A DNA stretch of 64,000 nt from Acidobacteriota bacterium (GCA_029562975.1 JAKQTR010000030.1:248001-312000); one strand, 5' to 3'. Positions 18,155-27,328 are shown, counted from the first letter of the stretch. Program-made: numbers and translations. Notes: generated by a model from the sequence alone, not told the origin.

Positions 18155-21100
18155 ATGTCCGTGGTCGGCATCGACATCGGAGCGCTGTTCCTCAAGGCCG
18201 TCCGCCTCGACGAGGCTGGCCGGGTCCTGGCCAGCGTCTACGAGCGGCACCGCGGCGAACCGGCCGGGGTGCTGGCGGAAGCGTTCGACCGGCTGGGCGT
18301 CCAGCCGGACGAGCCGGTGGGCCTGACCGGCTCCAACGGCGAGCTGTTCGCGCTCCAGCTGAAGGTGCCCTACCGGGACGTCACGCTGTGCCAGATCGAT
18401 GCCGTGCGCCGGCTCGCGCCGGACGCCGCCGCCATCATGGACATCGGCGGCGGCTCGGCGACCCTGATCCATCTCGATGGCCAGGGCAAGTTCCAGGGCT
18501 ACTCCTCCAACTCCCTCTGTGCCGCCGGCACGGGGTCCTTCCTCGACGAGCAGGCGGGCCGTCTGGGCATCTCGTACGACGAGGCCAGGGGCTTCAGGCA
18601 CAACCCGAATCCGCCGACGGTGGCGACGCGCTGCAGCGTCTTCGCGAAGAGCGATCTCATCCACCGGCAGCAGGAGGGTTGCAGCCGGATGGACATGTGG
18701 TCGGGCCTCTGCCGCGGCATGACGCGAACCGTGCTGGGCACGCTGCTGAACGGGCGCCCCCTTGAAGGCAAGACGGTCCTCGTGGGCGGGGTGGCGCTCA
18801 ACCAGGAGGTCGTGGCCTGGCTGAAGAAGGAGTGCGCCGGGCTGATCGAGGTGCCCGAGCACCCGCACCTCCTGGCAGCGCGGGGGGCCGCGCTGGCGGC
18901 CAGGCCGGCCGAGGGCGGGCTGGCGCTGGTGCCGGCGCGCGAGACGGTGGCGGCCAGCGGCAGCACCCGGTTCCCCTGGCCGCTGACGCTCGAGAAGTCC
19001 ACGCACCCGTCCTTCGCGACGCAGGAGAGCTACGAGGACGAGGATCGCAACGAGGTGCGCGTCACGCGCTGGTCGGACGGCGAGACGATCCGCGCCTACC
19101 TCGGCATCGACATCGGCTCGACGAGCACGAAGCTCATCCTCGTGGACGAGGCGGGTGGCGTCGTCGCGGACATCTACCGCAAGACGGGTGGCGACCCGAT
19201 CGGCGCGACGAAGCTGCTGTTCCGCTCGCTGCGCGCGCTGGCGGCGGCCAAGGGGTCGCGGCTCGACATCCTCGGCGCCGGCACCACGGGGAGCGGGCGG
19301 AAGATCGTGGGGCACGTCATCGGCGCCGACGCGATCATCAACGAGATCTCGGCGCACGTGGCGGGGGCGGCGCACGTCGATCCGGCCATCGACACGATTT
19401 TCGAGATCGGCGGCCAGGACGCCAAGTACATGCACCTGGTGGACGGGCACATCCGCGACGCGAACATGAACTACGTGTGCGCGGCCGGCACGGGCTCGTT
19501 CGTCGAGGAGCAGGCGCTCAAGCTCGGGTACACGGTGTCGGAGGCCGGCCCGGCGGTGATGGGCCTCCAGCCGCCGAGGGCGACGGACCGGTGCACGGTC
19601 TTCATGGAGCAGGACCTGGGCCTGCTCATCCGGTCGGGCTGCACGCCGCAGGAGGCGTTCGCGGCGGTGATGGTGTCGGTCGTCAAGAACTACCTGAACA
19701 AGGTGGTCGGCAACCGCTACCGCAGCCGCGACAAGATCTTCTTCCAGGGCGCGACGGCGCGGAACCCCGCCCTGGTGGCGGCCTTCGAGCGGCTGCTCGA
19801 CGTGGAAATCGTGGTGTCGCCCTACTGCCACGTCATGGGGGCCTACGGCGTGGCGCTGCTGACGCAGCGGGTCGTGCAGGAGCAGGGGCGGGCCGCGACG
19901 GCCTTCCGGGGGCTGGACCTCGACGAGCGCGAGATCCGGCTGTCGAAGCAGACGTGCGACCTCTGCAACAACCACTGCGGGATCACGCTCGCCACGATCG
20001 ACGGCGAGGCGGGGCCGTCGTGGGGCTACATGTGCGGCCGCGAGCCGGGCGAGCGCAGGATGCGCGTCACGCCGCACAGTCGCCTGCTGAGGCGGCGCAG
20101 GCGCGACTGGCTCGAAGGGGGGCGCGGCATCGAGGTTCCCGACGGCGCGCCGGTCATCGGCATCCCGCAGGCCCTGAGCATCTATACGTACCTGCCGTTG
20201 TGGCGGCGCTTCTTCAACGCGCTCGGCTACCGCGTGCTGCTGTCGGGCGGCACCACGCAGGCGATCAGGGAGCTGGGCGGCCGGATGAGCGGCGCGGAGT
20301 TCTGCTTCCCCGCGAAGAGCTTCCTCGGCCACGTGGCGTCGCTCGCCGCGAAGGAGGGCGTGGACTTCGTCTTTCTGCCCGAGATGAAGAACGAGGTGCC
20401 CAACGAGCATGTGACGACGTCCACCTTCTGCCCGTACGTGCAGGCGTCGCCGTCGTACGCGCGGGCGGCGCTCGCCCTGAACGCCATGGACACCGTCCGG
20501 CTGCTCGCGCCGATCATCGATCTCCGGCTGAGCGAGCGGACGCTGCTCAAGCGGCTGGCCTCCGAACTGGGCGGGCCGCTCGGCCGGTCGCCCAGGGAGA
20601 TCGCCGCGGCGTGGCGCGACGGATACGCCGCGCAGCGGGCGTTCGAGCAGCGCCTGCGGGACGAGGGCGCCAGGGCGATCGAGCAGGCGCGCGCCGCGGG
20701 CGAGAAGCTCCTGGTTCTGATCGGGCGGCCGTACAACCTCTACGACAGCGGCCTGAACCTCGATCTGCCCGACAAGCTCGCGGAGTTCGGCCGGACGGTC
20801 CTGCCGATCGACTTCCTGACGCTCGATCTCTCGCGGCTCGGCGAGCGCTACCGGAACACGTACTGGGGCTACGGGCAGAAGATCCTCGCCGCGCTGGAGG
20901 ACGTCGCGTCCAACGGCCTGCTCGACGCGGTCTACTTCACGAACTTCAGCTGCGGGCCCGACAGCTTCCTGCTGAGCTATGCGTCCGAGATCATGGGCAA
21001 CAAGCCGTTCCTCGCGCTCGAGCTGGACGAGCACGGCTCGGACACGGGCTACATGACGCGCATCGAGGCGTTCTTCGACGTGCTGCGGCGGCCGCGCAAG

Positions 21101-22384
21101 GACGCGGCGCGGCGGCGGGCGCCGGTCGCGCCCGCGTCGCAGGCGATCGACGGGCGGACGCTGTGGGTGCCGGACATGCACCCGTACTCGACCGAGTTCG
21201 TCGCGGCGGCCTTCCGCGGCCAGGGCTACCGGGCGCGGGCGCTGCCGCTCGAGACGGAGGAGACGTTCGAGCTTGGCCGATCGCTGACGCGCGGGTCGGA
21301 ATGCCTGCCGACGGCGCTGACGATCGGCAGCCTGCTGACGGCCATGCGGACGTCGCCGCCGGACGAGAAGCACGCGTACTTCCTCGCCACGGCGCAGGGC
21401 CCCTGCCGGTTCGGCCAGTACGTCACGCTGCACCGCCAGATCCTCGACCGCGAGGGCTTCCCGGACGTGCCCATCCTGGCGCCGACGAGCTTCATGGGCT
21501 ACTCGATCATCAACGAGGCCATGCGGAAGACGCTGTTCAAGGTCCTCGTCACCGGCGATCTCCTGATGAAGGCGGGCTGCAGGGTCCGTCCGTACGAGCG
21601 CGAGGCGGGTGAGACCAACTACCGCCTCGAGCGGGCTCGCAGGCGAATCGTCGACGTCCTCGAGGGCGGCGGCGACGTCGCCAGGGAGCTGGCGGCGGCC
21701 GTGCGCGACATCGCGTCGGTGCCGCGGAAGGACGTCCCGCCGAAGCCGCTGGTCGGCATCGTCGGCGAGATCTACGTCCGCAACAACGCCTTCGCGAACG
21801 AGCACGTCGTGCAGTCGATCGAGAGACTGGGCGCCGAGGCGTGGATGGTGCCCCTCATCGAGTGGATCCTGTTCGTCACGTCGCCCTACAACGTGCGGAC
21901 GCACCTCGATCACAAGCTGTCGAAGGCGATGGTGTCGACGTTCCTGACGTACAAGTGGATGCAGCGCTGGGAGCGGAAGCTGTACCGCGCGGCGAGCCCG
22001 CTGCTCGACGACCGCCACGAGCCCCCGCTCGGCGACGTGCTCGAGGCCGCCATGACGATCATGCCGGACAGCATCGGGGGCGAGGCGCTGCTGACGGTGG
22101 GCCGGACGATCGCCTTCGCGCGGCAGCAGGCCGCCATGGTCGTGAACGTCGCGCCGTTCAGCTGCATGCCCGGCACGATCACGACGGCCTTGTTCCGGAA
22201 GGTCAGCGCCGACACCGGCATGCCCATCGTCAACATGTTCTACGACGGGACCGGCGGGCAGAACCGGAGCCTCGAGGTGTACCTCAGGACGGCACTGAAC
22301 GCCGACAGCGGCCATCTCGAGGACGGGGCCAGCCTCGCCGGGCGGCACGGCCACATGCTGCCCGTCTACCCGGTGACGGACTGA
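18155..22384 (+). CDS. Fused double CoA-dehydratase-activase-like ATPase with DUF2229 region
   Basis: This 1409-residue protein joins two ASKHA-fold activase domains of the BcrAD/BadFG/HgdC type. Domain 1 (about 1-270) has GIDIGALFLKAV, MDIGGGSATLI, CAAGTGSFLDEQ and TRCSVFAKSDL; domain 2 (about 310-580) has GIDIGSTSTKLIL, FEIGGQDAKY, CAAGTGSFVEEQ and DRCTVFMEQDL. Each keeps the two Cys that in HgdC homodimers bridge a [4Fe-4S] cluster. Next comes CDLCNNHCG, then a DUF2229 region and an HgdB/dehydratase-like C-terminal part. Such proteins couple ATP hydrolysis to very low-potential electron transfer. The substrate is unknown; similarity to double-cubane-cluster systems is possible. Start ATG 18155 fits domain 1. 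Confidence 0.85.
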   Translation: MSVVGIDIGALFLKAVRLDEAGRVLASVYERHRGEPAGVLAEAFDRLGVQPDEPVGLTGSNGELFALQLKVPYRDVTLCQIDAVRRLAPDAAAIMDIGGGSATLIHLDGQGKFQGYSSNSLCAAGTGSFLDEQAGRLGISYDEARGFRHNPNPPTVATRCSVFAKSDLIHRQQEGCSRMDMWSGLCRGMTRTVLGTLLNGRPLEGKTVLVGGVALNQEVVAWLKKECAGLIEVPEHPHLLAARGAALAARPAEGGLALVPARETVAASGSTRFPWPLTLEKSTHPSFATQESYEDEDRNEVRVTRWSDGETIRAYLGIDIGSTSTKLILVDEAGGVVADIYRKTGGDPIGATKLLFRSLRALAAAKGSRLDILGAGTTGSGRKIVGHVIGADAIINEISAHVAGAAHVDPAIDTIFEIGGQDAKYMHLVDGHIRDANMNYVCAAGTGSFVEEQALKLGYTVSEAGPAVMGLQPPRATDRCTVFMEQDLGLLIRSGCTPQEAFAAVMVSVVKNYLNKVVGNRYRSRDKIFFQGATARNPALVAAFERLLDVEIVVSPYCHVMGAYGVALLTQRVVQEQGRAATAFRGLDLDEREIRLSKQTCDLCNNHCGITLATIDGEAGPSWGYMCGREPGERRMRVTPHSRLLRRRRRDWLEGGRGIEVPDGAPVIGIPQALSIYTYLPLWRRFFNALGYRVLLSGGTTQAIRELGGRMSGAEFCFPAKSFLGHVASLAAKEGVDFVFLPEMKNEVPNEHVTTSTFCPYVQASPSYARAALALNAMDTVRLLAPIIDLRLSERTLLKRLASELGGPLGRSPREIAAAWRDGYAAQRAFEQRLRDEGARAIEQARAAGEKLLVLIGRPYNLYDSGLNLDLPDKLAEFGRTVLPIDFLTLDLSRLGERYRNTYWGYGQKILAALEDVASNGLLDAVYFTNFSCGPDSFLLSYASEIMGNKPFLALELDEHGSDTGYMTRIEAFFDVLRRPRKDAARRRAPVAPASQAIDGRTLWVPDMHPYSTEFVAAAFRGQGYRARALPLETEETFELGRSLTRGSECLPTALTIGSLLTAMRTSPPDEKHAYFLATAQGPCRFGQYVTLHRQILDREGFPDVPILAPTSFMGYSIINEAMRKTLFKVLVTGDLLMKAGCRVRPYEREAGETNYRLERARRRIVDVLEGGGDVARELAAAVRDIASVPRKDVPPKPLVGIVGEIYVRNNAFANEHVVQSIERLGAEAWMVPLIEWILFVTSPYNVRTHLDHKLSKAMVSTFLTYKWMQRWERKLYRAASPLLDDRHEPPLGDVLEAAMTIMPDSIGGEALLTVGRTIAFARQQAAMVVNVAPFSCMPGTITTALFRKVSADTGMPIVNMFYDGTGGQNRSLEVYLRTALNADSGHLEDGASLAGRHGHMLPVYPVTD

Positions 22385-22403
22385 GAGCGGGCCGGCGACA
22401 GCG

Positions 22404-23483
22404 TCAGAGCCGGCTGAGGCCGACAGCCGCCCGGCCCAGCGTGCCGAACGCGGCCCGCCGTGCGGACTGCCAGGCCGCCGAGAAACGCCGCGTCGGCCCG
22501 ACGCACCGGGCGAGATCGGCGTCCAGCACCTCGCGGCGGTACTGCTCGATGACCGCCGGCTCTCTCACGATCGCCACGACTTCCTGGTACGCGTGCACGC
22601 TGAGGTAGTCGAAGTTCGACGATCCCATGATGAGGGCCTCGTCGTCGACGAGCATCGCCTTGATGTGGTTCATGCGGCCGGGGTACAGGCGCAACTCGAT
22701 GCCCGCGCGCGCCGCTTCCCACTGCGTGTACCGGTTCATGTTCGGCTTGTTGTTGTGCTCGGGCGCGATGATTGTCACCGCGATGCCACGGCGGACCGCC
22801 TGCGCGAGGTGCGAGTAGAACGGGAAGGTGACGTAGGCGCTCTCGACGACGATCGACCGGCGGGCCTCGCCGATCAGCCGGAAGACGGGCTCGAATCCCT
22901 CTTCGTTCCCGACGCCGTCAAGCAGGAGGATCTCGATTCCGCCGAAGTCGCGGCGGATCGACTGGTTCCCGCCGCGCAAGGTCGCCTGGATCTCCTCGCA
23001 CATGAACGCGCCCAGCTCCTCGTCCTCGAGCCTCAGCATCACGTCGTGCCAGTCGAAGTTGTGATCGCAGAAGTTCATGCCGCCGAAGTAGACGACGCGG
23101 CGGTCGATGACGACCGACTTCTTGTGGTTCCGGGCGATGAACTTCCGGAACGCCAGGCCGACCGGATTCGTCCAGAAGACCGTGACCCCGTGGCGGCGCA
23201 GCTCGCGGACCGCCGCGAGCGTCGACGCGCGCTCCCGCCACAGCGAGGCCGAGACGGCGTTCCACGGGGCTGGCAGGAAGCAGTCACTCACGTAGAAGAG
23301 CGAGTACCGATCGATCACCAGGGTGCGATCGAGGTCATGGCGATCGCGGAGCAGCCGGGCGAGGCGCAGGCCGGCCTGGTCTCCCTCGAACGACATGGCC
23401 TGGATCGCGACGGAGCGCGTCGCCTGCGCGAGGTCCCGCTCGAACTGATCCATGAATGCCGGGCTGTCGACGAGGATCCTCAT
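22404..23483 (-). CDS. Phospholipase D-family protein (cardiolipin synthase-like)
   Basis: This 359-residue protein carries two HKD motifs: HKKSVVID from His120 and HIKAMLVD from His273, each followed by the expected GGMNFCD and GSSNFDY. Two HKD copies form one active site that transfers phosphatidyl groups or cleaves phosphodiesters. It lacks the N-terminal membrane helices of classic ClsA and resembles ClsB-type soluble enzymes. I chose ATG 23483; the longer upstream frame is antisense to other genes. It is convergent with the activase gene only 19 bases away. Confidence 0.85.
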   Translation of the reverse strand: MRILVDSPAFMDQFERDLAQATRSVAIQAMSFEGDQAGLRLARLLRDRHDLDRTLVIDRYSLFYVSDCFLPAPWNAVSASLWRERASTLAAVRELRRHGVTVFWTNPVGLAFRKFIARNHKKSVVIDRRVVYFGGMNFCDHNFDWHDVMLRLEDEELGAFMCEEIQATLRGGNQSIRRDFGGIEILLLDGVGNEEGFEPVFRLIGEARRSIVVESAYVTFPFYSHLAQAVRRGIAVTIIAPEHNNKPNMNRYTQWEAARAGIELRLYPGRMNHIKAMLVDDEALIMGSSNFDYLSVHAYQEVVAIVREPAVIEQYRREVLDADLARCVGPTRRFSAAWQSARRAAFGTLGRAAVGLSRL

Positions 23484-23627
23484 GGGCGCACGAGCGGCCG
23501 CCAATCGGGCGGCCGGCGTGAGGCAGTCTACACGCGGCGACGCCGGGCGCCCAAGGCCCGTGGCGGCTGGCTCGGCCGCCGGGGCGAGCGGGGCCGACGG
23601 AACGCGGCCACCGTGTAACATATCCGC

Positions 23628-24509
23628 GTGACGTCTCCCGTCCGCGGTCTCACCGGCTTCTCCCGCGCCATGTTCAGCAACTGGCTGTGGCACGAGCCCC
23701 TTGGCCTCGTCATCGACGCCGGCGAGGGGCTTCAGCTGGCGCTCGGCCAGAGGATCTGGTCGCCGAGAACCGTGGCGCTGACCCACGGTCACGCGGACCA
23801 CGTGCTGGGGCTGCCGGGGTTCATCGCCTCGCGCCGGTACGCCAAGGGCGCGCAGGACAAGCCGCTGGCCATCGTGTACCCTGAGGGCAACGCCGGCGTC
23901 CTCGCCGTGCGGGAGCTCGTCGGCCGCCTCTGGCCGAATGAAGCGTTCCCCGTGACGTGGACGGGCGTCCGGGCGGGCGACGAGTTCCGCCTCGGCAAGG
24001 CGCTGGGACTCAGGGCGTTCGCCGCGACGCACGGCGGGACCGAGCCGACGCTGGGGTACGTGGTGTTCGAGGAGCGGCGCCGCCTCAAGCCGGCCTTCGC
24101 CGGGCTGGCCGAGCCCGAGGTGCGGCAGCTGGCGCGCGAAGGCGGGCGCGATGCGCTGATGGAGCCCTACCGCCACGTGCGCCTGGCGCATTCCGGCGAC
24201 AGCATGCCCGTCGACCCGTCGGTGGCGGCCGGGGCCGATCTTCTCGTGCACGACGCCACGTTCCTCGACGCCGCCGATCGCAGGCGGGAGATTCACGCCA
24301 CGGCGTCGGAGGCCCTCGAGGTGGGCCGCGCGGCCGGCGTGCGGTGCCTCGTGCTGCAGCACCTGTCGATTCGCTACGACCGGGCCTCGGCGATTCCGGC
24401 GCTGCGGGAACAGGTGGCCGCGTCCGGCTTCGCCGGCGCGTGCTGGCTGCTCGACGACGGCAGGCTGACTGCGTTGAACACAGGGCCGGGCCTCTGGCCG
24501 GAGGCCTGA
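23628..24509 (+). CDS. RNase Z-like metallo-beta-lactamase-fold hydrolase
   Basis: This 293-residue protein of the metallo-beta-lactamase fold has the THGHADHVLGLPGF metal motif, a later ATHGGTEPTLGY segment, LAHSGDSMP, the bridging Asp in VHDATFLD and a final LQHLSIRY. The order is as in tRNase Z and related phosphodiesterases. It is close to ribonuclease Z in layout, but the first motif is THGHADH instead of the usual SHLHGDH, so a different phosphodiester substrate is possible. The start is GTG 23628. Confidence 0.78.
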   Translation: MTSPVRGLTGFSRAMFSNWLWHEPLGLVIDAGEGLQLALGQRIWSPRTVALTHGHADHVLGLPGFIASRRYAKGAQDKPLAIVYPEGNAGVLAVRELVGRLWPNEAFPVTWTGVRAGDEFRLGKALGLRAFAATHGGTEPTLGYVVFEERRRLKPAFAGLAEPEVRQLAREGGRDALMEPYRHVRLAHSGDSMPVDPSVAAGADLLVHDATFLDAADRRREIHATASEALEVGRAAGVRCLVLQHLSIRYDRASAIPALREQVAASGFAGACWLLDDGRLTALNTGPGLWPEA

Positions 24510-24566
24510 GAGCGCCAGGGCCCTCGGAGGCCGAGGGGACTGGCCCTTCGCGAAGGGAGGCTGGGA

Positions 24567-25910
24567 ATGCGGCGGCAGGCAGCAGCGTTGGCGCTGGCGG
24601 TGACGGCAGGAGCGGTTCTGGCGGCTGGACTGAGCGCGGCTCGGCTCGGGTATCCGCCCGAGGAGTTCATCGGCCGGCGCCAGGCGCTGGCCAGGGCGGT
24701 CGGATCGGGCACGGTCGTGCTGTTCGGCCGGACGGAGGCCCAGGCTGGCATCCGGTTCCGCCAGGACAACGACTTCTACTATTTCACCGGCAACGAGGAC
24801 CTGAACGCGGCGATGGTGCTCGAGGCCCCGTCCGGTTCGGCCACGCTGTACCTCCCCCGCCAGACTGCGAGCGAGATTCGGGCGCACGGCAAGAACTGGC
24901 TCACCGATGCCGGCCTGGGCAAGCCCTGGGGCTTCGCCGCGATCCGCCCGCTCGACGACCTGCCGCTCGCCGTGGCCCGCGTGGCCGGGTCGGCGGACTC
25001 GCGGCTCTGGCTGCGCCTGGCGGCCGGCGACGAAGCCGACGTCAACCGCAGCGAGCATGCCACCAGCCTGGCCCGGCGCCTCGTCAACCTGGGCGGCACG
25101 ACGCTGAGCGAGGACGCGAGCCGAGCTGCCTACATCCGCTCGCACTTCCCCGCCCTCCAGGTTGCAGACGTCACGCCGTTCATCGACCGCATGCGGACGA
25201 TCAAGAGCGCCCGCGAGATCGCGGTCCTGCGCGAGAACGGACGCATCAGCGCAGAGGCCATCCGGCGGGCCATTCTCGCCACGCGCCGCAACGGCTTCGA
25301 GTACGAGATCGAGGCCGAGGCGACCTACTGGCTGCTGCGGAACGGCGTCCAAGGCAACGCGTTCCCGGCCATTGTGGGCTCGGGCCCGAACGTGAACGTC
25401 TGGCACTACTTCACCAACGGCCGGCAGTACGAGGACGGGGATCTCATCGTGATGGACTACGGCGGCGCCCTCGATTACCTCGCCGTTGACATCACGCGCA
25501 CCTGGCCGGTGTCGGGGACGTTCACGCCGGACCAGCTGAAAGCCTACGAGTGCGCGCTTGCGGCGCAGAAGGCCATCATCGCCGCCATGACGGTCGGGGC
25601 GACGCGCGCCGAGACGCGCGCCATCGGCGAGGCCGTCTACAAGCAGCACGGCGTGCCGGGCGGCGCAAGCGCCGGCCACTACGTCGGGATGAGCACGCAC
25701 GACGTGGGAGACGCCAGCCTGCCCTTCCGGGCCGGCATGGTCCTCGCAGTCGAGCCCATCGTCGAGGATGCCTCGAAGCAGATCCACGTCCGGATCGAGG
25801 ACACGGTGCTCATCACCGAACAGGGACCAGAGGTCCTGACGTCGGGCGTGCCCAAGGAAATCGACGACGTGCTGGCGCTTGTCAGGCAGGCGCGGGCGGC
25901 CGGACGCTAG
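24567..25910 (+). CDS. Exported aminopeptidase P (M24 family)
   Basis: This 447-residue protein has an N-terminal signal-like helix, an aminopeptidase P N-terminal domain (YFTGNEDLNAAMVLE) and a pita-bread M24 catalytic domain. The dinuclear metal ligands appear in order: Asp in VMDYGG, Asp in VDITRTWPVSG, His in GHYVGMSTHDVG, Glu in AVEPIV and Glu in RIEDTV. It removes N-terminal residues before proline. GAAGGGAGG precedes the ATG. Export suggests periplasmic peptide processing, consistent with the S9 and M14 peptidases elsewhere in the window. Confidence 0.9.
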   Translation: MRRQAAALALAVTAGAVLAAGLSAARLGYPPEEFIGRRQALARAVGSGTVVLFGRTEAQAGIRFRQDNDFYYFTGNEDLNAAMVLEAPSGSATLYLPRQTASEIRAHGKNWLTDAGLGKPWGFAAIRPLDDLPLAVARVAGSADSRLWLRLAAGDEADVNRSEHATSLARRLVNLGGTTLSEDASRAAYIRSHFPALQVADVTPFIDRMRTIKSAREIAVLRENGRISAEAIRRAILATRRNGFEYEIEAEATYWLLRNGVQGNAFPAIVGSGPNVNVWHYFTNGRQYEDGDLIVMDYGGALDYLAVDITRTWPVSGTFTPDQLKAYECALAAQKAIIAAMTVGATRAETRAIGEAVYKQHGVPGGASAGHYVGMSTHDVGDASLPFRAGMVLAVEPIVEDASKQIHVRIEDTVLITEQGPEVLTSGVPKEIDDVLALVRQARAAGR

Positions 25911-25943
25911 GGGCCCGGGACTCGGAACCCGGGATTCGGGGCG
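25911..25943. repeat. G-rich intergenic repeat (GGGACTCGG type)
   Basis: Immediately after the M24 stop lies a string of imperfect GGGACTCGG / GGGATTCGG units. Fifteen bases, GGGCCCGGGACTCGG (25911-25925), recur exactly at 60235-60249. This looks like a dispersed low-complexity intergenic repeat. Confidence 0.65.
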
Positions 25944-25961
25944 TCGACGCCTCTAGGTGCG

Positions 25962-25990
25962 TTGACGGCAAGCGGGTTTCGGGCTATATT
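25962..25990 (+). promoter_or_regulatory. Sigma-70-type promoter of sdpR-sdpI
   Basis: TTGACG (25962-25967) and TATATT (25985-25990) are exactly 17 bases apart, a near-consensus promoter in otherwise GC-rich DNA. It drives the regulator-membrane protein pair starting at 26075. Confidence 0.75.
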
Positions 25991-26009
25991 TCTATTATTG
26001 GCGAAATAT
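25986..26009. promoter_or_regulatory. Inverted repeat overlapping the -10, likely SdpR operator
   Basis: ATATTTC (25986-25992) and GAAATAT (26003-26009) form a 7-bp dyad with a 10-base spacer. It overlaps the -10 box and the probable transcription start, where an ArsR-type autorepressor would block its own promoter. Binding by SdpR is inferred from position. Confidence 0.6.
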
Positions 26010-26074
26010 CGAAACCTAGCGGGAGTCCAGGATACCGGCCTCTCGCGAGCCACAGGGCCCGCGCGAGCGCGCCG

Positions 26075-26365
26075 ATGAGGATCAACGACATCTTCCAGGC
26101 CCTCAGCGACCCGACGCGGCGCGAGATCCTCCGCCTGCTTCGCGAGCGCGACATGAGCGCTGGTGAACTGGCCGACTGCTTCCCCCTCGCCAAGTCCACC
26201 CTCTCCAGCCATTTCAAGTCGCTCAGGCAGGCCGGCCTCATCGTGCCGGAGAAGCGCGGCACCACCATCCGCTACAGCCTCAACGTCTCGGCCGCCGAGG
26301 AGGCGCTCGGCTTGATCATGGATGCGCTGCGCGTCGGCAAGGCCCGGAAGGGAACCCCGCCGTGA
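26075..26365 (+). CDS. sdpR: ArsR/SdpR-family autorepressor
   Basis: This 96-residue winged-helix regulator has IFQALSDPTRREILRLL, the core of the ArsR family, followed by the recognition helix in PLAKSTLSSHFKSLRQAGLI and the wing EKRGTTIRYSLN. No metal-binding Cys is present. It overlaps the next gene by 4 bases (GTGA), which encodes an SdpI-like membrane protein; this is the SdpR/SdpI arrangement known from Bacillus, where SdpI sequesters SdpR at the membrane when a toxin is present. A strong promoter with an overlapping dyad lies upstream. Confidence 0.85.
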   Translation: MRINDIFQALSDPTRREILRLLRERDMSAGELADCFPLAKSTLSSHFKSLRQAGLIVPEKRGTTIRYSLNVSAAEEALGLIMDALRVGKARKGTPP

Positions 26366-27048
26366 AGACCAACTGGCGCCTCGAACTCGCCCTCCTCTTC
26401 CTGATCGCAGCCATGTTCGCGGCGGCGATTCTCGCGTGGCCGAACGCCCCGTCCGACATTCCCGTCCATTGGAACGCCTCCGGCGAGGTCGATCGTCACG
26501 GCGGCAAGGTCGAGGGGCTCCTCGGCCTGCCGTTGATGTCCCTGGCGATCTACCTGTTGATGCGGTTCCTGCCGCGCATCGATCCCGGCCGCGCGAACTA
26601 CGCCCGGTTTTCCGGCGCCTACGCCGCGATGCGCGTCGGCATCCAGGCGCTTCTCGCGCTCATCCACGCCGTCGTCCTCGCGTGGATCTCGGGCCGGCGG
26701 ATCGACGTGTCTCAGACCGCGCCGCTCGGTGTCGGCGCGCTGTTCGTCTTGCTCGGCGCCGTGCTCGGCAAGGTGCGGCCGAACTGGTTCGTCGGCATCC
26801 GCACGCCGTGGACCATCTCGAGCAAGCGCTCCTGGGTTCGCACGCACCGCCTAGGCGGCTGGCTCTTCATGGCCCTCGGCATCCTCTTCGCCCTCACCGG
26901 CGCCTTCAGGCTCGGCCGGTTCGGCCCGGGCATACTGGTCGCAGTGGTCGGCGTCGTGCTCGTCCTGTCGGTCTACTCGTACCTCGTCTGGCGCGCGGAC
27001 CCGGAGAAGCAAGCCCCGGCCGGAACCCAGCCCGCCGACGAGGAATGA
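26362..27048 (+). CDS. sdpI: SdpI-like membrane protein (DUF1648/SdpI)
   Basis: This 228-residue membrane protein has a DUF1648-type N-terminus (LPS-like: SDIPVHWNASGEVDRHG) and an SdpI C-terminal domain (VRPNWFVGIRTPWTISS, then RTHRLGGWLF). About six membrane helices are visible. In Bacillus, SdpI gives immunity to the SdpC toxin and signals to SdpR. Here there is no SdpC-like toxin gene nearby, so the role may be sensing of foreign toxins or of membrane stress. It starts at GTG 26362, overlapping sdpR. Confidence 0.85.
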   Translation: MKTNWRLELALLFLIAAMFAAAILAWPNAPSDIPVHWNASGEVDRHGGKVEGLLGLPLMSLAIYLLMRFLPRIDPGRANYARFSGAYAAMRVGIQALLALIHAVVLAWISGRRIDVSQTAPLGVGALFVLLGAVLGKVRPNWFVGIRTPWTISSKRSWVRTHRLGGWLFMALGILFALTGAFRLGRFGPGILVAVVGVVLVLSVYSYLVWRADPEKQAPAGTQPADEE

Positions 27049-27210
27049 GGCCCGCGGAGGCGTCGAGACAGTCGGCGCGCGTGCGCGACCCTGCGGCAAA
27101 CGTCCAAGCAGTTGGATCGCTACTCTCCAAAGCAGTGGATGGCAGGTTCATGCCGAGTAACTCCCAAACACCAAGAATCTATTTATCAATCATTTAGCAA
27201 TATCATCGCT

Positions 27211-27226
27211 TGGCACGATGCGTGCA
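27211..27226 (+). promoter_or_regulatory. Sigma-54-type promoter
   Basis: TGGCACGATGCGTGCA matches the -24/-12 consensus TGGCACN5TTGCA with a single mismatch and the correct GG-to-GC distance of 12. It lies in an AT-richer stretch about 100 bases before the TonB receptor signal peptide. A sigma-54 response regulator is encoded at 40171-41565. Confidence 0.6.
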
Positions 27227-27328
27227 TTAACACCATGGTAAGTACCACCGCGAGCGGGTGTCGGCGAATCCGCCCGGCTGGTCAGGACTCGAGAGCGAGT
27301 CGGTTCACCTGCAAGGAGGATGAGGAGA

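Noticed and set aside
17843-22354. A 1503-codon open frame antisense to the activase gene, and similar long antisense frames opposite the mutase (9701-12058) and TonB receptor (27423-30395)
   Set aside because: Very high GC at third positions removes stop codons on the other strand. These frames are rich in Arg, Pro and Ala, match no family and lack ribosome-binding sites, while the sense frames are clear known proteins.
22880-22900. A TTCGAATCC-like T-loop suggesting a tRNA
   Set aside because: It lies inside the phospholipase D-family gene, and there are no matching acceptor or anticodon stems.
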